Assembly (NCBI GenBank): GCA_903823565.1
Contig: CAIJTF010000002.1
Coordinates: 1-39,843, forward strand
Reading direction: 5' to 3'
DNA from: an uncultured Flavobacteriales bacterium
Lineage (GTDB): Bacteria > Bacteroidota > Bacteroidia > Flavobacteriales_D > Crocinitomicaceae
DNA length: 39,843 bases
In this document: in pieces, positions 25,853 through 35,074 of the stretch
Numbering within the stretch: the first letter of the stretch is position 1
How the letters are laid out: every line of letters starts with the position of its first letter
Program-made: the position numbers and the translations under genes
The notes under the pieces: generated by a model
What the model was told of the DNA's origin: nothing
The model's database searches: none
Seen by the model: only the letters and a program-made list of their open reading frames with translations

Positions 25853-27241
25853 TTACCGGAATAAATCGCTATCCATTAGATACAGGAAGGCAGCGATTGC
25901 TGCTGCACCCAATTCCAACTCGCGCTTGTTTACGCTTTCGAACACATCGCTTGCCGCGTGGTGAAAATCGAAGTACCGTTGGGAGTCTGGAATGAATCCA
26001 AACAGGCTTATGTCCGTGAATTGGTCCTTTAGGGGGCCAATATCCACCCCACCGCCGCCTTTTTCCCAAACGTGCAATCCATACGATTCAAAGAGGGGTG
26101 CGTAGCTTTGGAATTTTTTAAACGTTTTATCGTTTCCATCGCATCCAAAGCCTCGAGGCGTAAAACCTCCTCGATCGCTTTCCAAGGCGGCAATGTGCTT
26201 TTCATGGTTGTCTTTTACCCAAGAAGCATACGTTTTTCCTCCTTTATTTCCATTTTCTTCGTTCATAAAAAAGACCACTCTTAGGCTATGGTCGGGGGTA
26301 TACCCCAAGGTTTTTAATATTCTAAGTGCCTCCAAACAGTGAATGACTCCAGCACCATCGTCGTGGGCTCCTTCCCCTTGATCCCAAGAATCCAAATGAC
26401 CGCCAATGGTGATGAATTCATCAGGGGATTTTCTGCCTTTCAATTCCCCAATAACATTAAAAGATGGAACGTCGGGCAGCGTACGGCAATCCATTTCCAT
26501 GGCAAACATAAGGTCCGCATTACGGATAAGTCTTTGTGCCAAAAGGTTCGCGTCCTTGGTGGATAATGCTGCCGCGGGAATTTTTGGAACCGCAGTATCG
26601 TATTGCATGCTGCCCGTATGGGGGTGATCGTCCTCGGATAGTCCAAGCGATCGGATTATTACGGCTTTCGCTCCTAGTTTAGACGCTTCAATAGCTCCGT
26701 TTCCACGGATGGGATAACAGGCGCCATAGGCTTTAAACGTTTGAATCTCTGCGGCATTCATCGGTTGATTTAGAAAAACGATGCGTCCTTCAACCTGAGT
26801 CCTGATGGCTTTCTTCAGTTCATCGATGTGGTTAAACATTACCACCTTTCCTTCCAATAGCCCTTGGGTACCGATGGATCCTCCTAAGGCTTTGATAGTG
26901 ATTTTTTCTATGGATTGGTTGCCGAACGTTATCCATGCCGTTTCTGGGTTCCCTCGTTCCCAGTGGGGAACCATTATCGGTTGAAGGAATACGGTATCAA
27001 AACCGTAGCTTTTCATTTTTTGTTCACTCCACCGAACCGCCATTTCCGCTTCAGAACTTCCGGATAACCTTGGACCAATATCCTTACAAAGGGAACGTAA
27101 ATCGTCGTAGGATTTTCCCCTCAAAAGCGATTCATCGAAGATTTTTCGAATGAAAACCTCGTGCGTTTGGGAGTAACCAAGCCACGGAATTAGGAATAAA
27201 GTGAGGAGGATGCGTATGCGCTTATAGGATTGATGTGCCAC
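25853..27241 (-). CDS. Secreted M28 family zinc metallopeptidase
   Basis: Predicted periplasmic or secreted aminopeptidase of 462 residues. A signal peptide (LLTLFLIPWLGYSQ) ends near residue 25. A PA-like insert precedes the M28 catalytic domain. The co-catalytic zinc ligands are recognisable as His in GGHLDSW, Asp in AHDDGAG, the Glu pair in FMNEENG, Asp in ESDRGG and His in DFHHAASD. No ATG precedes the signal peptide in frame: a GTG at 27241 gives a normal-length signal sequence and is chosen, and a TTG at 27283 would add 14 residues. No clear promoter was found. The family removes N-terminal residues from peptides; the true substrate is unknown. Confidence 0.88.
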   Translation of the reverse strand: MAHQSYKRIRILLTLFLIPWLGYSQTHEVFIRKIFDESLLRGKSYDDLRSLCKDIGPRLSGSSEAEMAVRWSEQKMKSYGFDTVFLQPIMVPHWERGNPETAWITFGNQSIEKITIKALGGSIGTQGLLEGKVVMFNHIDELKKAIRTQVEGRIVFLNQPMNAAEIQTFKAYGACYPIRGNGAIEASKLGAKAVIIRSLGLSEDDHPHTGSMQYDTAVPKIPAAALSTKDANLLAQRLIRNADLMFAMEMDCRTLPDVPSFNVIGELKGRKSPDEFITIGGHLDSWDQGEGAHDDGAGVIHCLEALRILKTLGYTPDHSLRVVFFMNEENGNKGGKTYASWVKDNHEKHIAALESDRGGFTPRGFGCDGNDKTFKKFQSYAPLFESYGLHVWEKGGGGVDIGPLKDQFTDISLFGFIPDSQRYFDFHHAASDVFESVNKRELELGAAAIAAFLYLMDSDLFR

Positions 27242-27260
27242 GATTAATTTCTTAATTTTG
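27230..27260 (+). promoter_or_regulatory. Promoter of ychF-fahA-rel with both elements
   Basis: TTG at 27230-27232 and TAATTTTG at 27253-27260 are separated by 20 bases, the expected Bacteroidota -33/-7 spacing. Transcription would start near 27267, about 50 bases before ychF. This is the best two-element promoter in the window, and its -33 lies inside the first codons of the divergent peptidase gene. Confidence 0.65.
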
Positions 27261-27317
27261 CGTAATATTATATATTTTATCAACCAAGACCATTGATTTG
27301 GTCAAAAATTGTTGCGT

Positions 27318-28415
27318 ATGTCTTTGAAGTGTGGAATTGTAGGGTTACCCAATGTTGGTAAATCAACGCTTTTCAATTGTTTGTCCAATGCGAAAGCCCA
27401 ATCGGCTAATTTCCCGTTTTGTACCATTGAGCCAAACATTGGTACCATCTCGGTTCCTGACCCTCGCTTGGAAACCTTAGAAGCGATGGTTAATCCCGAG
27501 CGAGTGGTTCCTGCCACCATGGAAATTGTGGATATAGCAGGCTTAGTTAAAGGGGCCTCGAAAGGGGAGGGGCTTGGAAATCAATTTTTGGCGAACATCC
27601 GAGAAACGGATGCTATTTTACACGTTTTGCGCTGTTTTGATGACGGAAACATTGTTCACGTTGATGGCAGTGTGAATCCCATTCGCGACAAAGAAATCAT
27701 TGATATTGAACTTCAGTTAAAAGATCTTGAAACCATCGAAAAAAAAATTCAAAGTCTGGCTCGGGTGATTAAATCTGGAGATAAAGAGGCCTTAAAAGAA
27801 AATGAATTGGCATTGAAAATTAGAGACGGTTTAGAAAAAAGCATTTCGGTACGCGGTCTTGGTTTTGATGCCGGCGAAATGGACATTATAAAACGGTTTA
27901 ATTTGATTACCTCAAAACCTGTAATGTATGTTTGCAATGTGGACGAGGCCTCGGTTCTTGCAGGGAATACCTATGTGGAACAAGTTCGAGAGGCTGTAGC
28001 GAACGAGAATGCAGAGGTATTGGTGATCGGAGCTAAAATAGAGGCAGACATTACGGAATTGGAAAGTTATGAAGAACGAAAATTGTTCTTGGATGAATTA
28101 GGACTCGAGGAACCCGGGGTAAACCGTTTGATTCGATCCGCATACGCCCTTTTGAATTTACAAACCTATTTTACGGCAGGGGTGAAAGAAGTCCGCGCAT
28201 GGACCATCAATCGTGGTTTTACGGCGCCTCAGGCGGCTGGTGTGATTCATTCCGATTTTGAAAAAGGTTTTATTCGTGCAGAGGTAATGAAGTATGAGGA
28301 TTTTACCCATTACGGTTCCGAGGCTGCCGTGAAGGAAGCCGGAAAATTTAAGGTAGAAGGCAAGGAGTACACCGTTTCCGATGGGGATATTATGCATTTT
28401 CGCTTTAACGTTTAA
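27318..28415 (+). CDS. ychF: Redox-regulated ribosome-binding ATPase YchF
   Basis: Obg-family P-loop protein of 365 residues, the normal length. Walker A is GLPNVGKST (9-17), G3 is DIAGLVKGAS, and the specificity motif is NVDE in place of NKxD, the change that makes YchF prefer ATP to GTP. A coiled-coil region and the C-terminal TGS domain (YFTAGVKEVRAWTI onwards) follow. A TTG three codons upstream is rejected in favour of the ATG at 27318, which gives the family start MSLKCGIVGLPNVG. fahA follows after ten bases. Confidence 0.96.
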   Translation: MSLKCGIVGLPNVGKSTLFNCLSNAKAQSANFPFCTIEPNIGTISVPDPRLETLEAMVNPERVVPATMEIVDIAGLVKGASKGEGLGNQFLANIRETDAILHVLRCFDDGNIVHVDGSVNPIRDKEIIDIELQLKDLETIEKKIQSLARVIKSGDKEALKENELALKIRDGLEKSISVRGLGFDAGEMDIIKRFNLITSKPVMYVCNVDEASVLAGNTYVEQVREAVANENAEVLVIGAKIEADITELESYEERKLFLDELGLEEPGVNRLIRSAYALLNLQTYFTAGVKEVRAWTINRGFTAPQAAGVIHSDFEKGFIRAEVMKYEDFTHYGSEAAVKEAGKFKVEGKEYTVSDGDIMHFRFNV

Positions 28416-28425
28416 TTTGAACACA

Positions 28426-29700
28426 ATGATTTCAGCAAATAATCCCGCCTTAACCAGTTGGCTCGAGGTTCCCGCCAACAGTGATTTTCCCATACAAAAC
28501 CTTCCATTTGGGGTTGCTTCAACCAGCGAGAACGATGGCTTTGTAGCTACGCGAATTGGAGACGTTGTGATCAATCTGGCCATGCTTCAAGCCCGCGGGT
28601 ACTTGAGCGGCTTACCCTTTTCATTCGAGGATTTTCAGACCAAAACCTTGAACGCCATGATGAAAAAAGGAAAACAGGCCAACCGTTCCTTGCGTGATAG
28701 GATTTCTGCAATTTTTTCCAACGACCATGATGCCTTGCGTTTTAACGTCGAAGACCAAGCGCTTATCCTATCCACCACCCAGGCGGTTCAAATGGTGTTG
28801 CCTGTTGCTATTGGCGATTATACAGACTTTTACTCCAGCAAGGAACATGCTACCAATGTGGGGATGATGTTTCGCGATCCGGCCAATGCCTTATTGCCGA
28901 ATTGGCTCTGGCTACCCGTTGGTTACCACGGACGTTCAAGTTCCATTGTTGAGTCAGGCGTCTCTGTAATGCGTCCTAAAGGCCAACTTAAAAACGAAGG
29001 CCAAGACCCCGTTTTTGGTCCTTCGGCCCGCGTCGATTTTGAATTGGAAATGGGTTTTTACACCTTTGATGGCAAACCTTTAGGGGCGTCGATTTCTACA
29101 GCTGAAGCGGAGGATTACATTTTTGGTTTAAGTTTGTTTAACGATTGGTCTGCCCGCGATATTCAACAATGGGAATATGTGCCTTTAGGCCCTTTTCTCG
29201 CAAAGAATTTCGCCTCCTCCATTTCGCCCTGGATTGTTACCCTTGATGCACTTCAACCATATGCTACTGAGACTCCCAAACAGGAACCTGCCGTTTTGCC
29301 GTATTTGGCGTTTGAGGGAAAAAAATCCTATGACATCGCCCTTGAGGTCTATTTACAACCAGAAGGAGGGGAGGAAAATCGCATTTGTCATTCGAATTTC
29401 AAGTATATGTATTGGAATATGGCTCAGCAATTGGCCCATCATACGGTAAATGGATGCAACATTCGTTGCGGTGATTTAATGGGTTCAGGTACAATCTCGG
29501 GACCGACCCCAGATTCCTATGGATCGATGTTAGAACTTGCGTGGAAGGGGACAAAGCCATTGGTACTTTCCGACGGCTCCGAAAGGAAGTTTATCCAAGA
29601 TTATGATACAGTGATTATGCGGGGGTTTTGTGAAAACGGTTCCGTACGGATCGGTTTCGGTGAAGTTAAAACCCAATTATTGCCTGCAACCAACGATTAA
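28426..29700 (+). CDS. fahA: Fumarylacetoacetase
   Basis: Last enzyme of tyrosine/homogentisate breakdown, splitting fumarylacetoacetate to fumarate and acetoacetate; 424 residues, close to eukaryotic FAH. The N-terminal SH3-like domain precedes the FAH catalytic domain. Metal and active-site segments include FYSSKEHATNVG, GYHGRSSSIV, the E-x-E of DFELEMGFY, and NDWSARDIQQWEYVPLGPF. The frame is open upstream, but the ATG at 28426 gives a start ten bases after ychF and matches the family N-terminus. Other pathway genes (hmgA, hppD) are not in the window. rel starts two bases after its stop. Confidence 0.95.
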   Translation: MISANNPALTSWLEVPANSDFPIQNLPFGVASTSENDGFVATRIGDVVINLAMLQARGYLSGLPFSFEDFQTKTLNAMMKKGKQANRSLRDRISAIFSNDHDALRFNVEDQALILSTTQAVQMVLPVAIGDYTDFYSSKEHATNVGMMFRDPANALLPNWLWLPVGYHGRSSSIVESGVSVMRPKGQLKNEGQDPVFGPSARVDFELEMGFYTFDGKPLGASISTAEAEDYIFGLSLFNDWSARDIQQWEYVPLGPFLAKNFASSISPWIVTLDALQPYATETPKQEPAVLPYLAFEGKKSYDIALEVYLQPEGGEENRICHSNFKYMYWNMAQQLAHHTVNGCNIRCGDLMGSGTISGPTPDSYGSMLELAWKGTKPLVLSDGSERKFIQDYDTVIMRGFCENGSVRIGFGEVKTQLLPATND

Positions 29701-29702
29701 CT

Positions 29703-31940
29703 ATGAATGAGGGGCCTCCAGCATACAACATAGAGGAAGAGCGAGTCGCCATTTTGGCTGCGTTCAAAGGCTTGCTTAGGTCGATTAAGGACCGGTCAAG
29801 AGAGGACACCAAACGAATTCGAAAAGCGTTCGATTTGGCCATAGATGCCCACAAAGACATTCGGCGAAAATCGGGTGAGTTGTACATCTGGCACCCCATT
29901 TCGGTAGCGCGTATTTGTGCCGAAGAAATGGGATTAGACACCACTGCAGTGGTTTGTGCATTGCTCCACGATACGGTTGAGGACACCTATATTACCTTGG
30001 AAGACATCGAAGATGCCTTTGGCTTGAAAGTTCGTCGAATCATTGATGGCTTGACCAAAATTCCAGACGTTTTCGATGATAATGCGTCGGTTCAAGCGGA
30101 GAATTTCCGAAAAATGATTCTTACCATTTCTGACGATTTTAGGGTGGTACTTATTAAACTTGCCGATCGTTTACACAACATGCGCACCCTTTCGAGCATG
30201 AAATCGGAGAAGCAATTGAAAATTGCATCTGAGACTAAATTTTTGTATGCACCCTTAGCCCATCGCTTCGGTTTTTATACCGTGAAAACAGAGCTGGAGG
30301 ATTTATCGCTAAAATATTGTGAGCCAGAAGCGTATCAGGAAATTGTAGCGAAATTAAAATCTACGCAGGACGTTCGTGCTCGGTTTATTCGACGCTTTAC
30401 AGCTCCCATAAAGGAGGAATTGCACCAACAAGGATATCATATTGATATTAAAGCGCGAACGAAATCCATTGCCTCGATTTGGAAAAAAATGCAAACCAAA
30501 GACATTCCTTTTGAGGAGGTTTTTGATGTTTTTGCGATTCGAATCATCGTCGATACGCCTCAAGAAAATGAAAAATCGGATTGTTGGCGCATTTACAGCA
30601 TCGTGACTGATTTTTATCAACCCAGTCCAGAACGTTTGAGGGATTGGATTTCAACCCCTCGAGCCAATGGCTATGAATCGCTTCACACCACCGTTATGTC
30701 CCCACAAGGGAAATGGGTCGAAGTTCAGATTCGAACCAAACGCATGGATGAGATTGCGGAGAAAGGTTTAGCCGCTCATTATAAATACAAGGAGGATAAA
30801 AACGACGAGAGTAAATTTGATCGATGGATCGCAGAGGTACGGGATTTATTGGATAATCCTGATGCCAATGCCCTAGATTTTATCAATGAGTTTCGATTAA
30901 ACCTCTTCAACGACGAAATTTATGTCTTTACACCGAAAGGTGAGCTTCGCGTATTACCAACGGGCTCCACCATTTTGGATTTTGCCTATGACATTCATAC
31001 CGATATTGGTGACAGGTGTATTGGGGCAAAAGTAAACAACCGTTTGATGCCTCTGAGTTATCAATTGCAGAATGGCGATCAACTTGAAATTATTACCTCC
31101 CCCAAACAAAAACCGAACGAGGAATGGCTTCGCTTCGTTGTTTCTGCGCGAGCACGTCAAAAAATCCGTTCCTCACTAAACGAAGAACGAAAACTAATTG
31201 CCCAAGACGGTAAAGAGATTCTAGAGCGGAAGTTAAAGCAATTCAACCTGAAAATGGGTTCGGAAAATATTACTTTCTTGGAAAAGTACTTCGGTTTGGG
31301 GAGTGCAACAGAGCTTTATTTTCGGATTGCAAAAGGAAAAATAGACGTCAATAAGATTCGTGAAATTGAGGATAAGCACGGATTGTTGCAGTTGGCAAAA
31401 AAGGAGGCTTACACCATCAAAAAAACCAAAAAGTCTAAGGAGGATAAAGATAAATCCATCGATGCTAAAAAGGATATTCTGTACATTGGGGAAGACTTTA
31501 AAGGGATAGATTACCAAATGGCGCAATGTTGTAACCCCATACCTGGTGATCGGGTTTTTGGTTTTATCACCATCAATCAGGGCATTAAAATTCACCGTTC
31601 CGATTGCCCAAATGCCATTCACCTGATGTCCAAATATGCCTATCGCACAGTAAAAGCCATATGGACTTCTGAAAAAATGGTAGAGCGAATGGCTTCCATT
31701 CGATTGGTTGGTATTGATCAAATTGGCTTGGTTAACCGATTAACAGAAATTATTTCCAAAGAAAATAAGGTTAACATGAAAGGCATCCATTTTGAAACAA
31801 ACGATGGCACCTTTGAAGGCAGGGTCGATGTAATGGTTTTTGATACCGAGCACTTGGAATTGTTGCTGCAAAAGTTCGCGGAAATTGAGGGCATTCAACG
31901 CGTTACACGTTGGGTCGATGACAACGAAAGCATGTATTAA
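29703..31940 (+). CDS. Bifunctional (p)ppGpp synthetase/hydrolase of the Rel/SpoT type
   Basis: Long RSH enzyme of 745 residues that makes and degrades the stringent-response alarmone. The hydrolase domain keeps its metal and catalytic residues: His64, HD at 89-90 in LLHDTVEDT, and KLADRLHNMRT (152-162). The synthetase domain has the loop RLRDWISTPRANGYESLHT (311-329); the R-x-R-D form is a conservative variant of the R-x-K-D typical of bifunctional enzymes, unlike E-x-D-D of monofunctional RelA. TGS (about 412-475), a Cys-containing region with AQCCNP, and a C-terminal ACT domain follow. It starts two bases after fahA, and its TAA shares TTAA with the convergent OstA-like gene. Confidence 0.95.
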   Translation: MNEGPPAYNIEEERVAILAAFKGLLRSIKDRSREDTKRIRKAFDLAIDAHKDIRRKSGELYIWHPISVARICAEEMGLDTTAVVCALLHDTVEDTYITLEDIEDAFGLKVRRIIDGLTKIPDVFDDNASVQAENFRKMILTISDDFRVVLIKLADRLHNMRTLSSMKSEKQLKIASETKFLYAPLAHRFGFYTVKTELEDLSLKYCEPEAYQEIVAKLKSTQDVRARFIRRFTAPIKEELHQQGYHIDIKARTKSIASIWKKMQTKDIPFEEVFDVFAIRIIVDTPQENEKSDCWRIYSIVTDFYQPSPERLRDWISTPRANGYESLHTTVMSPQGKWVEVQIRTKRMDEIAEKGLAAHYKYKEDKNDESKFDRWIAEVRDLLDNPDANALDFINEFRLNLFNDEIYVFTPKGELRVLPTGSTILDFAYDIHTDIGDRCIGAKVNNRLMPLSYQLQNGDQLEIITSPKQKPNEEWLRFVVSARARQKIRSSLNEERKLIAQDGKEILERKLKQFNLKMGSENITFLEKYFGLGSATELYFRIAKGKIDVNKIREIEDKHGLLQLAKKEAYTIKKTKKSKEDKDKSIDAKKDILYIGEDFKGIDYQMAQCCNPIPGDRVFGFITINQGIKIHRSDCPNAIHLMSKYAYRTVKAIWTSEKMVERMASIRLVGIDQIGLVNRLTEIISKENKVNMKGIHFETNDGTFEGRVDVMVFDTEHLELLLQKFAEIEGIQRVTRWVDDNESMY

Positions 31941-33457
31941 CGGTATTTTCTAGAAACAATCGGTCGTCTTGGACGCTTTCCAGGATTCCAGCTGAAGTTT
32001 TTTATGAATTTCTCCTTCTCATCGATTTTATCCATGGGATAGAAAATACCATCGGGTTTATCTAAATAGGTAATTCGATCAACTTCTCCTTCCTTTAAAA
32101 AGACCACTAGATCAGAAGCGTACAAGCGATTCATACCAATTCGTTTCCGGATCACAACCGTATCCTCTTCCACATCCTCAATCGGATAATAAACCGTCCA
32201 CGCGTTTCCTTTGACCTCAGCCTTGGTGATTTCGTTGTTGTTGACGTACGAAATAATCCGTTTTCCTGATAATTGGTTGTAGTATTTTCCGGTATCCACG
32301 GCAATAATTGTGGTCGCATTACCGGTCACGGATACTTGTTCTACAAGGCTGTCTTTTAAAACCATTCGAACGGTATCGCCTTTTAATTCAGCATTATTCG
32401 ACCATAAGATGGGGCTTTTATATAAATGAACCAGTCCTTCCTTGCTTTGATACATAGCCGAATCTGCGATGGCTTGTAACTGGTTTGAAAAAATTCGAAC
32501 CTTGGGGCTAGCGAAAAGGGTTCGTTGGTTGTCCTCGTGATCCAACATTCGAATGGATTGAGCTTGTATAAATAGAGAATCCTTTTGTCGGGATTCTATA
32601 ACCATGGCATTTCCTTTCAAAAGGCTTTGTGGTTTATCGTTGCGGGTATTAAAATAATCTCCTGTGAGTTGTAAATGTTCGTTTTTTTCATCAATCCATA
32701 CATGCCCTTTGGCGGTAAATTCTTGGTTCCTTTCTTTGTAATAAGCGGTGTCGCAAAGTATCGTTCGTTCCGTTTGATAAATTCGTACATTTTTTCTCAA
32801 TTGCCCTTCGTTTTTATTCACCAGATAATACCCTCCTCCACAATAGGCTTCTATGCTGTCGTTTTTGATGGTGGTTGGCCCGTGGAAATAGGTTGTCTGT
32901 TTTTCGTAGGCAAATTGTAAGGTGTCCGTTGTCATGCGAAGACTATTCTTCTGATATACCACGTTTCCACTGAAGAAATAACTGCCCGTTGATGGATAAA
33001 AATATCCGATACGGCTCGTGATAATTTCATTGTTAACGCTGTTTTCGATTCGTCCGTTACGGCGGTAAATTGCTTTCCCAGTATTGGCGTTGTATTCTAC
33101 CGAATCTGATGCAAATTTGTAGGTATTGTCTCGAATTCGGACGTTCCCCCACAACTGTGCAGTCCGGGTGGCTCCCGTATATTTCAAGGAATCGCAATAA
33201 ATATGAATATCGTCTTTAGCAATATGAACGCGGCCATAGGCCCAGACTACCTTTTGATATTCACGGTAATGGGCAGAGTCACAATACATGGTATTGCCTT
33301 GGTATGTGAAATTGACCGTGCCTACTAAGCGATGCGTTTGGGTTCTTTTGTTGTAGTATATTTTTTCAGATCCTGGAAGCAAAACCAACTGGCCCTGCCC
33401 GAAGAGATATAGCGGGAAGAAAAAAAAACCAAAAACAAATAACTGCGATGGGCGCAT
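31937..33457 (-). CDS. OstA-like (LptA/LptD N-domain family) periplasmic protein
   Basis: Exported protein of 506 residues. A signal peptide (LFVFGFFFFPLYLFGQGQ) is followed by many short beta-strand repeats of the OstA type, recognisable as repeating YCDSAHY, CDSLKY, ASDSVEY and CDTAYY units with GNV/GHV-W/R turns. OstA_2 proteins of Bacteroidota are thought to act in LPS transport across the periplasm, like LptA, but much longer. A TTG at 33505 extends the frame into purA; the ATG at 33457, 13 bases after the purA stop, is chosen because it places the signal peptide at the N-terminus. Last gene of the fur operon. Confidence 0.88.
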   Translation of the reverse strand: MRPSQLFVFGFFFFPLYLFGQGQLVLLPGSEKIYYNKRTQTHRLVGTVNFTYQGNTMYCDSAHYREYQKVVWAYGRVHIAKDDIHIYCDSLKYTGATRTAQLWGNVRIRDNTYKFASDSVEYNANTGKAIYRRNGRIENSVNNEIITSRIGYFYPSTGSYFFSGNVVYQKNSLRMTTDTLQFAYEKQTTYFHGPTTIKNDSIEAYCGGGYYLVNKNEGQLRKNVRIYQTERTILCDTAYYKERNQEFTAKGHVWIDEKNEHLQLTGDYFNTRNDKPQSLLKGNAMVIESRQKDSLFIQAQSIRMLDHEDNQRTLFASPKVRIFSNQLQAIADSAMYQSKEGLVHLYKSPILWSNNAELKGDTVRMVLKDSLVEQVSVTGNATTIIAVDTGKYYNQLSGKRIISYVNNNEITKAEVKGNAWTVYYPIEDVEEDTVVIRKRIGMNRLYASDLVVFLKEGEVDRITYLDKPDGIFYPMDKIDEKEKFIKNFSWNPGKRPRRPIVSRKYR

Positions 33458-33470
33458 TACTAATGGAACG

Positions 33471-34739
33471 TTATTTAAGCAAGGTTTGCGCACGGTCTGG
33501 ACCAACAGAAACCATGGTAATGGGAATTTCGAGTACCTTCTCTAAATAACGCACATAATCTTTCAAGGCCTCAGGGGAATCCTCATACCGCGTTAAGGAG
33601 GTTAAATCCGATTTCCACCCTTTGAAGTGCGTCCATTTTGGTTTTATTTCCGCTTTGTTAATGTCGTAAGGAAAACGATCCACAGATTTGCCGTCAATTT
33701 CGTAGGATTCACAGAGGTAAATGTCGGAAAAGATGCTCAATACATCCGCTTTCATCATGCACAATTCGGTCACGCCATTAACCATTATGGCATATTTAAG
33801 CTGCACTAAATCCAACCAACCACAGCGCCGAGCGCGTCCCGTGGTGGCACCAAACTCGCGACCCTCTTCCCGAATTTGGGCGCCAATTTCATCGTTTAGT
33901 TCGGTAGGGAAAGGACCTGAACCTACCCGAGTACAATACGCTTTGAAAATCCCAATAACCTTACCAATGGCTGAGGGAGGAATTCCCAGTCCGGTACACG
34001 TTCCGGCAGTGACCGTATTCGAGGAGGTAACAAAAGGGTAAGTCCCAAAGTCGATGTCCAGCATTGTTCCCTGAGCGCCCTCTGCCAGGATGGCATTACC
34101 TGCTTTTCGTTGGTCGTACAGATAATGCTCGCTGTCGATGCACGTTAGCGCCTTTAATCCTTCGACTTTCTCGAACCATTCTTTTTCCATAGGAGCTAAG
34201 TCGTACTGAAAATCTTCGTAGCGGGAGAGAATATCTAAATGCTTTTCTTTTAAATCATCGTAAAGGGATTGAAACGAAGGGGAAAACAAATCCCCGACAC
34301 GAAGGCCATTCCTTCCGGTTTTGTCCATGTACGTAGGACCAATACCTTTTAACGTAGATCCAATTTTATTGAGCCCTTTTGCCTGCTCAGAAGCGGCATC
34401 GAGCAATCGGTGAGTCGGCAAAATCAAATGGGCCTTTTTAGACACCAATAGACGCTTTTCGAATGCAATCTGATAGGGTTTTAATTTTTCAAGTTCGGCA
34501 TGAAACACGATGGGATCGATTACCACACCGTTGCCGATGATGTTTACCACATCAGGACGGAAAATTCCAGAAGGAATGGTGTGCAATACGTGTTTTATAC
34601 CCTCAAACTCTAAGGTGTGCCCTGCGTTTGGTCCGCCCTGAAATCGAGCAATATAACGGTAGGAAGGTGCTAATACATCTACCACCTTTCCTTTTCCTTC
34701 GTCTCCCCACTGGAGCCCCAACAATACATCTACGTTCAT
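33471..34739 (-). CDS. purA: Adenylosuccinate synthetase
   Basis: Cytosolic GTP-dependent enzyme of 422 residues that joins IMP and aspartate on the way to AMP. The N-terminal LGLQWGDEGKGKVVD P-loop (8-22) with catalytic Asp and Lys, FQGGPNAGHTL, GTMLDIDFGTYPFVTSSNT and the GTP-site TTGRARRCGWLDL are all present. The ATG overlaps the STAS gene stop by four bases (ATGA). Its position behind fur and STAS links purine synthesis with a regulator at transcript level. Confidence 0.97.
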   Translation of the reverse strand: MNVDVLLGLQWGDEGKGKVVDVLAPSYRYIARFQGGPNAGHTLEFEGIKHVLHTIPSGIFRPDVVNIIGNGVVIDPIVFHAELEKLKPYQIAFEKRLLVSKKAHLILPTHRLLDAASEQAKGLNKIGSTLKGIGPTYMDKTGRNGLRVGDLFSPSFQSLYDDLKEKHLDILSRYEDFQYDLAPMEKEWFEKVEGLKALTCIDSEHYLYDQRKAGNAILAEGAQGTMLDIDFGTYPFVTSSNTVTAGTCTGLGIPPSAIGKVIGIFKAYCTRVGSGPFPTELNDEIGAQIREEGREFGATTGRARRCGWLDLVQLKYAIMVNGVTELCMMKADVLSIFSDIYLCESYEIDGKSVDRFPYDINKAEIKPKWTHFKGWKSDLTSLTRYEDSPEALKDYVRYLEKVLEIPITMVSVGPDRAQTLLK

Positions 34740-35074
34740 GGTTCTTGATTGAAATGGTTCTCAGCTGCTTCCATGGTGTTATATATGGAGAAAACTTCGC
34801 CCATTTTAGTGATATCAAATAGCTTCTGTAAGTTTTCGTTTACTTGACAAATTACGGCATCTCCACCGTTTACCCGTGATCGGGTCAAAATACGAATGAG
34901 AAAAGCAATTCCGCTCGAATTGATGTAACTTAAATCTTTCAAGTCTAAAACGATTTTCCAATTCGATAACTTTTCAATTTCCTTTGATACGGAACTTAAG
35001 TCCGCATCCGATAGCAGTCTTCCACTGAGGGTGATGCAAGTTGTCTGGCCATTCGTAATGAAATAGTCAATCAT
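34736..35074 (-). CDS. STAS-domain anti-sigma factor antagonist-like protein
   Basis: Single STAS domain of 112 residues, like SpoIIAA/RsbV. The segment [20 protein letters not shown] (44-63) contains the Ser-Ser-Gly that is phosphorylated by an anti-sigma kinase in characterised members. No kinase or PP2C phosphatase gene is nearby, so the partner is unknown. It overlaps fur at its start and purA at its end by four bases each, so the three genes are translationally coupled. Confidence 0.88.
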   Translation of the reverse strand: MIDYFITNGQTTCITLSGRLLSDADLSSVSKEIEKLSNWKIVLDLKDLSYINSSGIAFLIRILTRSRVNGGDAVICQVNENLQKLFDITKMGEVFSIYNTMEAAENHFNQEP

